Notes: generated by a model not told the origin, from the letters alone. A stretch of DNA of 64,000 bases from Richelia intracellularis HH01 (GCF_000350105.1 NZ_CAIY01000005.1:62001-126000), one strand, 5' to 3'; counted from the first letter of the stretch, positions 9,371 to 19,579 are shown. Numbers and translations are program-made.

Positions 9371-12300
9371 ATGCATCGTATAAGTACCATATCAGGGGAA
9401 TGGAACCCTTTATCTGATGGTGTAACTTTTATGGAGCAAACACCAGCCGACTTAGTTCTGCTAACTGCAGCTGATACTGATATTCAAACTTTGGCTGCGG
9501 CCATTCCAAAACTGCCAGATGATTTTCCAACTTTAAGAGTTGTTAACCTCCTTAAGCTAGAGCATCAAACAAGTATCGATGTTTATGCTGAAGAAGTGTT
9601 AGAGTTTGCTAAAGTGATTATTGTACGTTTATTAGGAGGATATTCTTATTGGTCTTATGGCTTAGAAGTGATAGAAGAAATAGTACAACGTCAGGGTATA
9701 AGCCTGATTCTGATTCCAGGGGATGATATTTTGGATGCCGAACTAATTAGTCATTCAAATTTGCCTTTGGTTACTATCAATCGAATCTGGTCTTATTTCT
9801 GTGAAGGTGGTACAGATAATATTTCCAATGCTTTACAACTTATCACTGATATCTGTCTTTCGACAAAATATAATCCATCTCCTCCTCATGTAATACCAAG
9901 AATTGGAATCTATAAGTGGAAGAGGATGATAAATATGGAGGAAAATCATGCTCCTATTTGTTGTTATCTCCCCTTTCCTTCTAAAATTGGCGTTATTTTT
10001 TACCGTTCTCATTACCTAGCAGGTAACACCAAAGTAATTGATGCTTTATGTACAGCGTTGGAAGAATGCAACTTAGAACCTATCCCAGTATATATATCTT
10101 CCCTACGGGAATTTGATGTTCAAGCAAATTTAATTGAGTTGTTTCAACCCAGGAAAAAGAAGCCTGTCTCCTTAATATTGAATACCACAAGTTTTTCTAT
10201 GGTCCGTTTAGACGTAGAAGCCCCTCAAACTAATTTGTGGCAAAAGTTAGATATTCCGGTGTTTCAAGTAATTCTCAGTGGAAGCTCCCAATTCCAATGG
10301 GATTCACAATGGCAAGGACTTTCACCACGAGATATTGCTATGAATGTGGCTTTACCAGAGATGGATGGAAGAATTATTAGTCGTGCAATTTCCTTTAAAG
10401 CTTTACAAACGCGTAACTCCTATTTAGAAACAGATGTGGTAACTTATGAACCAGTAAGTGATCGCATTTATTTTGTAGCTAATCTTGCTGCCAATTGGGC
10501 ACGTCTACACTCCAAATTGAGATCACAACGACGCATTGCCCTGATTTTGGCAAATTATCCCACTCGCAATGGTAGGATCGGAAATGGCGTAGGTTTAGAT
10601 ACCCCAAGTAGTTGTGTAGAGATTCTCAAGGCTCTAAAAACAGAAGGGTACTCTTTAGAAGACATACCAAGTAATGGGGATGATTTAATAAAGTTATTAA
10701 CTTCTGGTGTGACAAATGATCCTGAAGCCAAAGAATTGCGTAATGTTTTTCAAAGTGTTTCTCTTTCCAAATATAAGGAATACTTTGTTACCTTACCTGT
10801 GAAAATTCAGGATTCAATTATACAACGTTGGGGAGTACCTGACAAACAAGCTAATTTCCCGGAAGCCTTTTCTCCTAGACCTGGCTTTTTAGACTCTCAC
10901 TCTTCATACTTTCCTATCTCAGGTATTCAACTGGGTAATGTCTTCATTGGTATTCAACCAGCACGTGGTTACGATATCGACCCCAGCTTGAATTATCATT
11001 CTCCTGATTTAGAACCTACTCATGAATATTTAGCTTTTTATTACTGGATACGAGAATGCTTTGGTTCTGATGCAGTCATTCATGTGGGAAAACATGGAAA
11101 TTTAGAATGGCTACCCGGTAAAAGTATTGCTTTGTCAAGTAATTGCTATCCGGAAATTGCTATGGGAGCACTACCCCATCTATATCCCTTCATTGTTAAT
11201 GATCCTGGGGAGGGCTCTCAAGCAAAACGCCGAGCTCAAGCCGTAATAATAGATCATCTCACTCCGCCTCTTACTAGAGCAGAACTTTATGGAGATTTAC
11301 AAAAATTAGAAAATCTTATTGATGAATACTATGAAGCTGAAAGTTTAGATCCTAGCCGTTTGCCAGCAATTAGCAACTACATTCAGCAATTAATTACACA
11401 ACAAAATCTTAATCTAGATTTAGGGATTACCAATGGATTAGAGGAGTTACAAATAAACCATATGGATGGGTATCTGTGCGAACTTAAAGAAGCTCAAATC
11501 CGGGATGGCTTACATATTTTTGGTCAATGCCCTCAAAAAAATCAACTAAGAGACTTGATTGTTGCAATTGCTCGTCAACCGAATCAGCACCACCTAGGCA
11601 TTACCCGCAGCTTATCAATAAATTTAGGTTTAGACTTTGACCCCATCTCTGATGATTTAAGCACAATCCTTTCGCTGCATAGTAAGCAAGTTTTGCTCAA
11701 TACATATAACAAAACTTGCTATACCATTGGTGATGCCTTAGAACTTCTAGAACAAAAAGTTGCAAGTTTAGTAGAGAACATTATAGAAATAGCAAGTGAT
11801 ACGAAGAATGGGAAAGGTGAAGAGGAGAAGGAAATTATATTCTCTCAATTCTCTTCTAACCCTCCACTCTCTAACTCCTTAAACTGGATAAGTGATTATC
11901 TTCTTCCTGCCTTACGACAAACTCATAATGAAATTACTAATCTCATCCAGGGCCTGGATGGTAAATATGTACCCAGTGGTCCTTCTGGTGCGCCCACCAG
12001 GGGTAGACCAGAGGTTTTGCCAACGGGAAAGAATTTTTACTCTGTAGATATACGCGCTCTGCCTACAGAAACTGCTTGGGATATAGGCCGGAAAGCTGCT
12101 GAGACTTTAATCGAAAATTATATACAAGAGAATGGAGAGTACCCAAAAGCACTAGGAATATCTGTTTGGGGAACTGCTACTATGCGAACTGGGGGAGATG
12201 ATATTGCCGAAGCCTTGGCATTATTGGGAGTTAAGCCAGTATGGGATAGGACGGCGAGACGAGTAATAGATTTTGAGATTTTACCTCTAACAATTTTAGG

Positions 12301-13309
12301 TCGTCCTAGGGTTGATGTAACACTACGTATTTCTGGTTTTTTTCGTGATGCTTTTGCAAATTTAGTCGATTTATTTGATCGCGCTGTGGTATCAGTTTCA
12401 GCTTTGGATGAACCAGTCGAACAAAACCCTTTAGCGGCTCAAGTGAAACAAGAAACTGATTATTGGAAAAAACAAGGCCTAGATTTATCTACAGCCAAAC
12501 AGCGCTCACAATACCGAATTTTTGGTTCTAAGCCAGGAGCCTATGGAGCTGGGCTTCAAGGATTAATTGAATCCAAAAATTGGGTTAATGATGAAGATTT
12601 AGCTCGTGCTTATATAAATTGGAGCTGTTATGCTTACTCGAATCAAGCAGGGGAAGTGCAGCATTTCGACAGCACAGGAAAAAATCTATCTAATACCTCC
12701 TCATCTCTTCATTCTCATTGGGGAAAATCTGCCCCAGAGGCATTTGAACATCGACTGAAAAATATGGAGGTGGTACTACACAATCAGGATAACCGGGAAC
12801 ATGATTTACTTGACTCAGATGATTATTATCAGTTTCAAGGGGGACTAACATTAGCAGTCCGTTCTGTTAGAGGGCAAAACCCACAAATTTACTTTGGGGA
12901 TCACTCCTTGCCAAATAAACCCCGTATCCGTCTACTCAAAGAGGAAATAGCTCGCGTCTATCGTTCTCGTGTCATTAATCCCAAGTGGATTGCTGGAGTT
13001 ATGCGCCATGGGTACAAAGGTGCATTTGAAATGGCAGCTACGGTAGATTATTTATTTGCTTATGATGCTACTACCAAATGTGTGGAAAACTTCATGTACC
13101 AAGGTATTGTCGAAGCTTATCTCATTGATTCCCAAACTTTCCAATTTATTTTGCAACACAACCCCTATGCTTTACGTGATATTGCTGAGAGAATATTAGA
13201 GGCAAGTCAACGTGGCCTATGGCATGATGCAAATATACAAACCTTAGAAATACTAAGAGATATAGTTCATCAAGCTGAAGCCGCAATCGAGGGGAACACA
13301 GTAGTGTAA
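9371..13309 (+). CDS. cobN: cobaltochelatase subunit CobN
   Basis: 1312 residues, a normal length for CobN. It begins MHRISTISGEWNPLSDGV and QTPADLVLLTAADTDIQTLA, as in cyanobacterial CobN. Conserved blocks are HVGKHGNLEWLPGK near residue 570, the PSGPSGAPTRGRPEVLPTGK block near 866-886, and GVMRHGYKGAFEMAATVDYL near the C-terminus. CobN is the large subunit that inserts cobalt into hydrogenobyrinic acid a,c-diamide with ATP, probably with ChlI/ChlD-like partners in cyanobacteria. It is related to ChlH, but the start and blocks favour CobN. It forms its own transcription unit. The other corrin genes here (cbiA, cbiG-cobJ) lie 30 kb or more away. Confidence 0.95.
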   Translation: MHRISTISGEWNPLSDGVTFMEQTPADLVLLTAADTDIQTLAAAIPKLPDDFPTLRVVNLLKLEHQTSIDVYAEEVLEFAKVIIVRLLGGYSYWSYGLEVIEEIVQRQGISLILIPGDDILDAELISHSNLPLVTINRIWSYFCEGGTDNISNALQLITDICLSTKYNPSPPHVIPRIGIYKWKRMINMEENHAPICCYLPFPSKIGVIFYRSHYLAGNTKVIDALCTALEECNLEPIPVYISSLREFDVQANLIELFQPRKKKPVSLILNTTSFSMVRLDVEAPQTNLWQKLDIPVFQVILSGSSQFQWDSQWQGLSPRDIAMNVALPEMDGRIISRAISFKALQTRNSYLETDVVTYEPVSDRIYFVANLAANWARLHSKLRSQRRIALILANYPTRNGRIGNGVGLDTPSSCVEILKALKTEGYSLEDIPSNGDDLIKLLTSGVTNDPEAKELRNVFQSVSLSKYKEYFVTLPVKIQDSIIQRWGVPDKQANFPEAFSPRPGFLDSHSSYFPISGIQLGNVFIGIQPARGYDIDPSLNYHSPDLEPTHEYLAFYYWIRECFGSDAVIHVGKHGNLEWLPGKSIALSSNCYPEIAMGALPHLYPFIVNDPGEGSQAKRRAQAVIIDHLTPPLTRAELYGDLQKLENLIDEYYEAESLDPSRLPAISNYIQQLITQQNLNLDLGITNGLEELQINHMDGYLCELKEAQIRDGLHIFGQCPQKNQLRDLIVAIARQPNQHHLGITRSLSINLGLDFDPISDDLSTILSLHSKQVLLNTYNKTCYTIGDALELLEQKVASLVENIIEIASDTKNGKGEEEKEIIFSQFSSNPPLSNSLNWISDYLLPALRQTHNEITNLIQGLDGKYVPSGPSGAPTRGRPEVLPTGKNFYSVDIRALPTETAWDIGRKAAETLIENYIQENGEYPKALGISVWGTATMRTGGDDIAEALALLGVKPVWDRTARRVIDFEILPLTILGRPRVDVTLRISGFFRDAFANLVDLFDRAVVSVSALDEPVEQNPLAAQVKQETDYWKKQGLDLSTAKQRSQYRIFGSKPGAYGAGLQGLIESKNWVNDEDLARAYINWSCYAYSNQAGEVQHFDSTGKNLSNTSSSLHSHWGKSAPEAFEHRLKNMEVVLHNQDNREHDLLDSDDYYQFQGGLTLAVRSVRGQNPQIYFGDHSLPNKPRIRLLKEEIARVYRSRVINPKWIAGVMRHGYKGAFEMAATVDYLFAYDATTKCVENFMYQGIVEAYLIDSQTFQFILQHNPYALRDIAERILEASQRGLWHDANIQTLEILRDIVHQAEAAIEGNTVV

Positions 13310-13499
13310 GAAAAACCTATGAATAACATTGCGTATTTAAACGTATTCTGCCTAAGAAGACAGCCTATCTCTAGAATTTATTAAAAATAGTCTAATTTCC
13401 CAATCAAAGTTCACTGATTAGAAACCTTTTTTAAGCAAAGCATGGAAATATCTTTTGCCTTTAGTTTTTAAATTACCAATTCTTAATATCGTTTGCCAT

Positions 13500-14256
13500 T
13501 GCTTCATAACAGTGAAATCAGGGGAAATCTGTAAGGAAATTACAACAAAAATTAGAAATAGCCGGTCTTTTATAAGGCAAATATTACCCAATTATTTGAT
13601 TGTCATACAGAAAATGCAACTCGTCGTTTACATCAAGTTACAAGTTAATAACTGATCTGCTGACCGATGCTATTGGCACTAAAACCTTGCAGAATTTAGA
13701 AAGTCTTTCTGCACCAACTCTGAGTTACTAGCACTACCAACCCAACAAACTATCATCAGCGACTGCCCAAACTAAGAAAATCATCATGTTACCAACGGCT
13801 AAAAATCCTACAAACAGTAAATTCCTTTTTCATGGTGTGAAAGGTAAAGAAGTAAGTTTCTTACAACAGAAAATAACAAGTGTATTTAATAATTATGGCA
13901 ATACTTATGGGATTTTTGGTCCCATCACAAAAAAAGTAGTGAAACAGTGTCAAGCTAATTAGAACCTTGATAGATATAAAATTGTTGGACCAGCAAATAG
14001 AAATAGGTTGCCTCCTTTTAGTATTAGCTATCGGGAATCTATCTTCAAGATTAAGAGAATTAATAGTAATAGACTATACATCAGAAATTGTGGCGAACCT
14101 GTCAGAGTTTTACAAATACAATTAATTAAAGTCAAATATTTTAAAAGATACAATTATTTAGCAGCAAATTGTATTGCTTATCCTATAAACCACGGCAACC
14201 TTTATAGTCTAATTAACAAAAATAGCCAAGGAAGATTTAATATTTTAGAAGTCTAA
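13500..14256 (+). pseudogene. decayed peptidoglycan-binding-domain protein
   Basis: Three degenerate peptidoglycan-binding (PGB_1-like) repeats can be read across several frames with stops. Around 13600-13700 the pieces YKANITQLFDCHTENATRRL and DAIGTKTLQNLE appear. At 13786-13962 a 58-codon frame carries GVKGKEVSFLQQKI and NNYGNTYGIFGPITKKVVKQ. At 14008-14256 a frame carries IRNCGEPVRVLQIQLIKV. The LQ-x-x-L and GIFGPIT patterns are typical of these domains, which bind cell-wall peptidoglycan. The gene faces furA tail to tail. In Anabaena PCC 7120 the gene convergent with furA, alr1690, is described as a cell-wall-binding protein, so this is probably its eroded counterpart (inference from position and domain). 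Confidence 0.65.
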
Positions 14257-14364
14257 AGAATACTATATTAAAAAGGTTTCTATAAAGTACCCATAAATGG
14301 AAAGTTGGAGAGAGAAACTAAGAAATCAATTAACAATGCCCAGAAATTGGATTTGATTAGTTTA

Positions 14365-14398
14365 AAAGACGTTAGAAATGATTCTTTCTAACGTCTTT
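14365..14398 (-). terminator. intrinsic terminator between furA and the decayed gene
   Basis: A perfect 14-bp stem (AAAGACGTTAGAAA with its complement) has a 6-base loop. On the minus strand the stem ends in a T-run (TTTT), so it fits termination of furA, 90 bases past its stop. It could also stop rightward transcripts. Confidence 0.7.
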
Positions 14399-14487
14399 GG
14401 GAATTTGTTTAAAAATGTTTTATCGCCCAAAAAATTTTCTTAAAGTTAAGATTTTCCCAAACCCCAATTTCTGTCAAGAGCTTTAAA

Positions 14488-14943
14488 TTAAGCTGGCACT
14501 AAAGCTCTTTGACACCTGGGACAAATTGCATGAATAGTTAATTGACAATCCAGTAATTGATATCCTTCTTTTTGTGCAGTTTTTGTGCCAATTTTTAGTA
14601 TTGAATCATTCTTAAATTCAATTGTCATGTTACATCTGGTACAAATTAGATGATGGTGATGATGAGGATAGGGTTGATTGATTTCATAATGCTTGTGACC
14701 TTCTCCCAACTCCAATTCTCGCAAGATACCCATCCGCGCCATTAACTTAAGAGTACGATAAATGGTTGACAAGCTGATTCCTTCACCATCATGCTCCAAA
14801 CGTTGATGTAGATCTTCTGCACTCAAATGTTCTCCTTGAGGTAAATCTTGAAAAATTTGTAAAATTGTTTCTCTCTGAGGAGTTAAACGCCAGCCGTGTC
14901 CATTCAGTTCTGCCTTCAGTGAAGCAGAATTGTAAATACTCAT
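14488..14943 (-). CDS. furA: ferric uptake regulator FurA
   Basis: With the ATG at 14943 the protein has 151 residues. The N-terminal winged helix contains WRLTPQRETILQIFQDL and EGISLSTIYRTLKLMARMGI. The dimer and metal domain contains GHKHYEINQPYPHHHHHLIC. Cysteines fall at 101, 104, 133, 141 and 144 (CTRC, CQLTIHAICPRC), the same positions I recall for Anabaena FurA. FurA is a global iron and redox regulator of cyanobacteria. A TTG five codons upstream was rejected because the family begins near MxxYxxxSLKAEL. The neighbouring sigC supports orthology to Anabaena FurA. A promoter with an overlapping inverted repeat is visible upstream. Confidence 0.95.
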   Translation of the reverse strand: MSIYNSASLKAELNGHGWRLTPQRETILQIFQDLPQGEHLSAEDLHQRLEHDGEGISLSTIYRTLKLMARMGILRELELGEGHKHYEINQPYPHHHHHLICTRCNMTIEFKNDSILKIGTKTAQKEGYQLLDCQLTIHAICPRCQRALVPA

Positions 14944-14976
14944 ACTAATATTTCTCAATAAATCCCACTAATTGAG

Positions 14977-15025
14977 AATATAGCAAATCATTTCAACTTT
15001 TTGCAATAAAAAATACTTATTGCAA
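14977..15025 (-). promoter_or_regulatory. furA promoter with overlapping inverted repeat
   Basis: On the minus strand TTGCAA (15001-15006) and TATATT (14977-14982) are separated by exactly 18 bases, a good sigma-70-type promoter whose -10 box lies 34 bases upstream of the furA ATG. The -35 box is part of a perfect inverted repeat TTGCAATAA-N7-TTATTGCAA (15001-15025). An AT-rich repeat over the -35 is where a Fur-type autoregulatory site would act. The role as an iron box is inferred. Confidence 0.55.
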
Positions 15026-15686
15026 ATAAGTAGCAGCTTCTTTAGCGGTTTTTATTAGTATTTTTTGTATTTATATAAGATTTTATAAGCAAATTGTATT
15101 CATCTATTTGTGAATAGAATAAAGTTATTTTTTATAAGCTGTTGAGATTAATAAGCAAGAGACAGTCCATAACTACTTACAAGTGAGGGTTTATGAATAA
15201 AATAAACTTTTTGTTAGAATTACTGGGAAACAAGAGAGGATAGAAGTTTACTTGCAAGATGCGGATAATTATAGACTGAACAGAAAGCTTATCATTTGAG
15301 GCTTTCCTTGGGTTTATATTATTAGTCTTCATCACTACATACTCAACAACTAGTAAAGTAAGGATTTACCTGAAATGTTGTATACCCCAGAAAAGGCACA
15401 AGGGTTATTAAATTGGCTCAAGATAAAATATGGACAAAATAGATAGTTGAGTTAATTGGGTATGTTTCCTGGGAACGCTTTTGCTAAGGGAAAACTCTGT
15501 GGTAATTTAGGTGTATTTTGCTACTATTGAATCTAGTACTGTTTGGAGTGCTCAATACTCATTTACACTAAATCATTGGGATAACCTGAGTTTTTATCTC
15601 AGTAACATAGTTACTGACTATTGACGAATTGGGAATTAATGATTAGCCTGGTTCAAGGATACTCAGTTTAACGTAATAGTTAGAGA

Positions 15687-15706
15687 AGGCGCAATTCCTT
15701 GCGCCT
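15687..15706 (-). terminator. hairpin after sigC, likely terminator
   Basis: A perfect GC-rich stem AGGCGCAA/TTGCGCCT with loop TTCC lies about 50 bases past the sigC stop codon. Only a short T-run follows on the minus strand, but position and stem strength fit termination. Confidence 0.6.
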
Positions 15707-15753
15707 CTGATATTAGTTGATTTTACCAGGTATTGAGCAAGTTATATTATTAA

Positions 15754-17028
15754 CTAAGTGAGTGACTCCATATAGTCACGGATAAGATTGCGTCGCTTGG
15801 GTTGACGCAATTTTTGTAAAGCCTTGGATTCAATTTGTCTCACTCTTTCACGGGATAATTCTAACGCCCTTCCAATTTCAGCTAGGGAATAGGGATGACC
15901 ATCAGCTAAACCAAATCGCATCAGAATAACATCCCTTTCCCTAGTAGTTAAATCTGCCAAAATATTTTGCAAATCCCTTTGTAAGGATTCCCGCATTAGC
16001 ATGTCTTCTGGAGTAATACTGTCAGTTTCAAGTAATTCTCCTAGTTCAGTATCTTTATCTTTTCCCACCTTAGTTTCTAAAGAAACAGAACGGGGCACTC
16101 GCAATAATATCTCACGGACCTGGGTGGGAGTCATTTCTAACTCTACTGCCAAATCTTCCAAAGTGGGAGTATATCCCTTCTCTTGGGAGATTTTGCGTTG
16201 AGCTTTTTTTATTTTGTTTAATTTTTCGGTAATATGAACAGGAAGGCGAATAGTACGACTAGAAGTCGCTATTGCTCTAGTAATACCTTGACGAATCCAC
16301 CAATAAGCATACGTACTAAAACGATAACCTTTGGTTGGGTCAAACTTGTCAACAGCTCTTTCCAAGCCCAAAGTACCTTCTTGTACTAAGTCTAAAAGTT
16401 CCAAGCCACGGTTTTGATACTTCTTCGCAACAGATACAACAAGACGAAGATTAGCCTTAATCATGTGTTCTTTTGCCTGAATTCCTGCTGATTGGATTTT
16501 TTCCAACTCTTTTACTGTCAGATTGGTAACCTCTGCCCATCGGCGTTTTCCTTGGGTAAGAAGGCGTTTGAGTTCAAATACATCCATATTGGCAGTTCTA
16601 GCCCAACGCTCCAAAGATGGACGATATCCTAGCTCTGATGCTAGTCTCTCTTGAGCTTCAATCAAGCGTAAGTAGGGTTGTAGAATTTCATCTCCTTTTT
16701 TTGCCTTATTAGACAACAAAACCCGCAGTTTTAAACAGCGTTGTACTTTTTGAGCTTCAGAAACTTCTTCATCTCTTCCCAATAAACGGACACGACCGAT
16801 TTCCTGCAAATACAGACGCACTAAATCTGTACTACGGCGGCTTGAATTTGGTACTAGGTAAGCTGGGTCTTGTTCTAGAGAAACAGTTGCTAGTTCTTCC
16901 AATTCTTCTTCGCTGACTGACAAATCAGCTTCATTGGGGTTATCATCAATAATGAATTCATCATCAAAACCCTGAGCAGGATTTTGTGTTTTATCAGTGG
17001 TATCCACGTAACAAAATGTTGCTGGCAT
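15754..17028 (-). CDS. sigC: RNA polymerase sigma factor SigC (group 2)
   Basis: 424 residues with the sigma-70 regions in order: region 1.2 (STDLVRLYLQEIGRVRLLGR), region 2 (MIKANLRLVVSVAKKYQNRG, then YAYWWIRQGITRAIATSSRT), region 3 (ITEKLNKIKKAQRKISQEKG) and region 4 (LGELLETDSITPEDMLMRE, RERVRQIESKALQKLRQPKR). The N-terminus MPATFCYVDTTDKTQN resembles Anabaena SigC rather than the primary factor SigA, and region 1.1 is short. The adjacent furA gene agrees with the all1691-all1692 order recalled from PCC 7120. Group 2 factors are dispensable and act under carbon, nitrogen or stress conditions; SigC in PCC 7120 is linked to early heterocyst development. Confidence 0.88.
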   Translation of the reverse strand: MPATFCYVDTTDKTQNPAQGFDDEFIIDDNPNEADLSVSEEELEELATVSLEQDPAYLVPNSSRRSTDLVRLYLQEIGRVRLLGRDEEVSEAQKVQRCLKLRVLLSNKAKKGDEILQPYLRLIEAQERLASELGYRPSLERWARTANMDVFELKRLLTQGKRRWAEVTNLTVKELEKIQSAGIQAKEHMIKANLRLVVSVAKKYQNRGLELLDLVQEGTLGLERAVDKFDPTKGYRFSTYAYWWIRQGITRAIATSSRTIRLPVHITEKLNKIKKAQRKISQEKGYTPTLEDLAVELEMTPTQVREILLRVPRSVSLETKVGKDKDTELGELLETDSITPEDMLMRESLQRDLQNILADLTTRERDVILMRFGLADGHPYSLAEIGRALELSRERVRQIESKALQKLRQPKRRNLIRDYMESLT

Positions 17029-17445
17029 AAAGTATCGTCTTAATAGCTCCAGGTAACAATAGATTACGGTCAGCTAATTAGCTTTTGCTATTGTTCCCTT
17101 GATTTCTCATGAAATAACACAAATTTTGTTTTTTTTAGAATCAAACAGCTAGTTGTATTGAATATAAGTGTTTTAAGAATTATGAAATTGCAAATATCTG
17201 ATTTTAGTTATACAATTACTAAATATATATTATATCAATAATATCTAGATATATTATGTTTAGTGGGTAATAATAGATAGCAAACTTTACCAACTAAGTT
17301 TCATTTTCCTGTTACAAGTTTAAAAAATAACAAACACTTACTTTTTTGCTCAAGAATTTTTTTATAGTAATGTATTTGCATGATTAGGTTCTCCACTTTA
17401 TAAAGTGGGAATATGTCACTATTTAGCAATTTTCAAAATCCAAGT
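17029..17445. other. gap between gpsA and sigC, nothing seen
   Basis: 417 AT-rich bases upstream of sigC with no reading frame of note. They should contain the sigC promoter and the gpsA 3' end. No clear hairpin was found. Confidence 0.5.
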
Positions 17446-18360
17446 TCATTGTTGATATTCTGGTTTGATATCCCGCAACATTAACCCTTCCAGGGCTTCT
17501 TTAGGTGTGACCTGAGCTTGCAACAAGCAATATACTTGTTCTGTGATTGGCATGGATATATCTCCTCGTTGTGAGCATTGCTTTAAAACTGTGGTTGTGT
17601 TAATCCCCTCTGCTGCTCCTTGTAAGTTGGCCAGAATTTCTTGTAGATTCCGACCACCAGCTAACTGATAACCTACCTGATAATTGCGACTGAAAGGACT
17701 ATTGCAAGTAGCAATTAGATCGCCTAAACCAGATAAACCATAAAAAGTTTCCTGTTGTGCTCCCCAATGAACACCAATACGTACCATTTCTGTTAATCCA
17801 CGAGCAACCAACGCTGCCTTCGCATTAGTACCTAGTTGAAGACCATCACAAACACCAGCGGCAATCGCCACAACATTTTTTAAGGTTCCACCTAATTCTA
17901 CCCCTAAAGGATCAAGGTTAGTATAGACTCGAAAACGATTTGAAGAGAATATCAACTGTACTTTTGATGCAGCAATAGCAGTGTTACTAGCAACTACTGT
18001 TGCTGCAGGTAACCCTTTTTCTATTTCCTTCGATAAATTAGGACCAGAAAGTACGACTATAGGATTCCTTGGGAAAGTATCTTGCCAAATTTGGCAAGGT
18101 GTACGGGCCGTTTGAGGATCTAAGCCTTTGGTTGCTGAGACAAAAATGGTTTGGGGAGATAGGGTTAACCCCTGAAGCTGCTCAATAACATCCCGTATTC
18201 CTTGCATAGAGATAGCTGAGACAATAACCTCCGCATCCCTAACAGCCCTTGTCAAGGATAAATTACTCCTACGGGACCACATATTAACATCATAACCGTT
18301 AGCTAAGGCAATGGTTGCTAGATTGCTTCCCCATGCACCTGCTCCAATAACAGTAATCAA
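17446..18360 (-). CDS. gpsA: NAD(P)-dependent glycerol-3-phosphate dehydrogenase
   Basis: 304 residues. The Rossmann motif GAGAWGSNLA is at the very N-terminus. Later come VLSGPNLSKEIEKGLPAATV, the catalytic-lysine segment VELGGTLKNVVAIAAGVCDG and GLSGLGDLIATCNSPFSRNY. It reduces dihydroxyacetone phosphate to sn-glycerol 3-phosphate for membrane lipid synthesis. The first codon I can support is TTG, because no ATG precedes the Rossmann strand in this frame; the frame is open a little further upstream, so the true start is uncertain. The protein lacks the longer N-terminal tail of some relatives. Confidence 0.93.
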   Translation of the reverse strand: MITVIGAGAWGSNLATIALANGYDVNMWSRRSNLSLTRAVRDAEVIVSAISMQGIRDVIEQLQGLTLSPQTIFVSATKGLDPQTARTPCQIWQDTFPRNPIVVLSGPNLSKEIEKGLPAATVVASNTAIAASKVQLIFSSNRFRVYTNLDPLGVELGGTLKNVVAIAAGVCDGLQLGTNAKAALVARGLTEMVRIGVHWGAQQETFYGLSGLGDLIATCNSPFSRNYQVGYQLAGGRNLQEILANLQGAAEGINTTTVLKQCSQRGDISMPITEQVYCLLQAQVTPKEALEGLMLRDIKPEYQQ

Positions 18361-19019
18361 TTTAAATTCTAGATTCTTACACTCTAACTTAAGATTCTAT
18401 CTGAAATCTGTTGCAATCAAAAAGCACTCATGAATCACATGTAATTTTCTGAAGAAGAGTATTATCAATTTATTCCATAAAAGGTGAAGATTGTTTGAAC
18501 GTATAAATTATATTTCTTATAAAACTTGTGATATCTGAATTATCTTATCATTAATTAGACTGTACTTATTTAATAGTGATTGCACTTATTTAAAAACGAA
18601 ATTCCACTACACCACTAAAATTTGCTTAACCTAATTACGGTGAAAGTAATGTATTCGAAAGCCTTTAATACATTCATTAATTGCATTAAAACTAAAATAA
18701 TCATAATTATTGTTTTAGTTGAGCATTTATTTTTGTAGCGTTCAATGTGACAAACAGACCACCAGTCATACCTTCCTGACTTTAATTTACTACTGTCTTA
18801 CCAAGTCTTTATAGAGATAAATTTTTGTTCTGCTAGAAGAATTCAACTAGTATTTTTCTAGTTGTTGGGAATATTCAGTTAATGTGTTAAACATCAATAA
18901 TATCTTGTTAAACCTCTTCATGATTAATTGGTAAAACCATATTTTCTAATAAATAACATAAAAGAAGGAAATTCCTTTACCTTATCTCTCTTAAATTTCA
19001 ATTTAGTAGTTCCTCAATC
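18361..19019. other. gap upstream of gpsA, nothing seen
   Basis: About 660 AT-rich bases between gpsA and the eroded SLH region. No frame, RNA gene or strong hairpin was recognised. Confidence 0.5.
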
Positions 19020-19579
19020 TCTTATAGATGCAGATATATTAGAAATAGGGACTTTTACCACATATATGTAAGGAATCATCTCCGCCTTGCCAGCACTCAC
19101 TAGTGCTTGATAAACAAAAGCCGCCACTTTAGCTCTGATGGCTTGATAGTTAGGGTTTATGGGCTTTATATTAGGATAGTTGACCACAATTTATTTTGCT
19201 GTTGCTGCAGATACGGCTGCTGTAGCTCAAGATGGGATTTCGGGAGCATCCTTGTATAAGGATAGAGGATTCTGATTGGGTTTAGTTAGCTCCAAGCCAT
19301 TAGCTAAAGATACTAAGATCTGTACTTGAGAGACTAGTTATTCTGGTTTGAAGGTTTTGTTAGGATATCTAGAGAGGAACCCACCACAGGAAGTAGTTTG
19401 GATTGCTTGGTATCCCCAATAATTATTACTGACATCAGTAAATTCAACAACTGTTTGCTTTACTGATGGTAGCTGCAAATTGAGCGCGAGTGACTCCATC
19501 ATTAGGTTTCAAAGTCCCATCAGGGCAACCAGTAATTATAATTTTTTTAGATAAAGCCTTAATTTATGTAGTTGACTAC
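19020..19579 (-). pseudogene. eroded S-layer homology (SLH) C-terminus of the beta-helix gene
   Basis: This stretch directly continues the gene at 19580-20683 past its stop. Three SLH repeats can be read across shifted frames: first KKIIITGCPDGTLKPNDGV and TRAQFAATISKA, then NNYWGYQAIQTTSCGGFLSR and YPNKTFKPE, then IRAKVAAFVYQALVSAGKAE with MIPYIYVVK. SLH domains bind secondary cell-wall polymers or, in cyanobacteria, the peptidoglycan layer. Several stops and frameshifts show that the region no longer encodes protein. Confidence 0.8.

Larger units (their letters stand above)
13310..14487. other. gap cobN-furA holding a decayed gene
   Basis: This stretch holds no intact gene. It contains the remains of a peptidoglycan-binding protein (13500-14256) and a strong hairpin (14365-14398). 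Past cobN, TCTAAT/ATTAGA could pair shortly before a T6 run near 13425-13440, a weak terminator candidate. Confidence 0.55.
14944..15753. other. gap sigC-furA: furA promoter, sigC terminator, otherwise empty
   Basis: It holds the furA promoter (14977-15025), a perfect 8-bp hairpin TCAGTAAC-ATA-GTTACTGA at 15599-15617 and the sigC terminator (15687-15706). Frames in the middle are short and broken. A piece starting MLYTPEKAQGLLNWLK at about 15375 may be a remnant but is too short to judge. Confidence 0.5.

Noticed and set aside
13455..13655. 66-codon frame after cobN as an independent gene
   Set aside because: It overlaps, mostly in another frame, the first remnant repeat of the decayed peptidoglycan-binding gene and is not itself protein-like.
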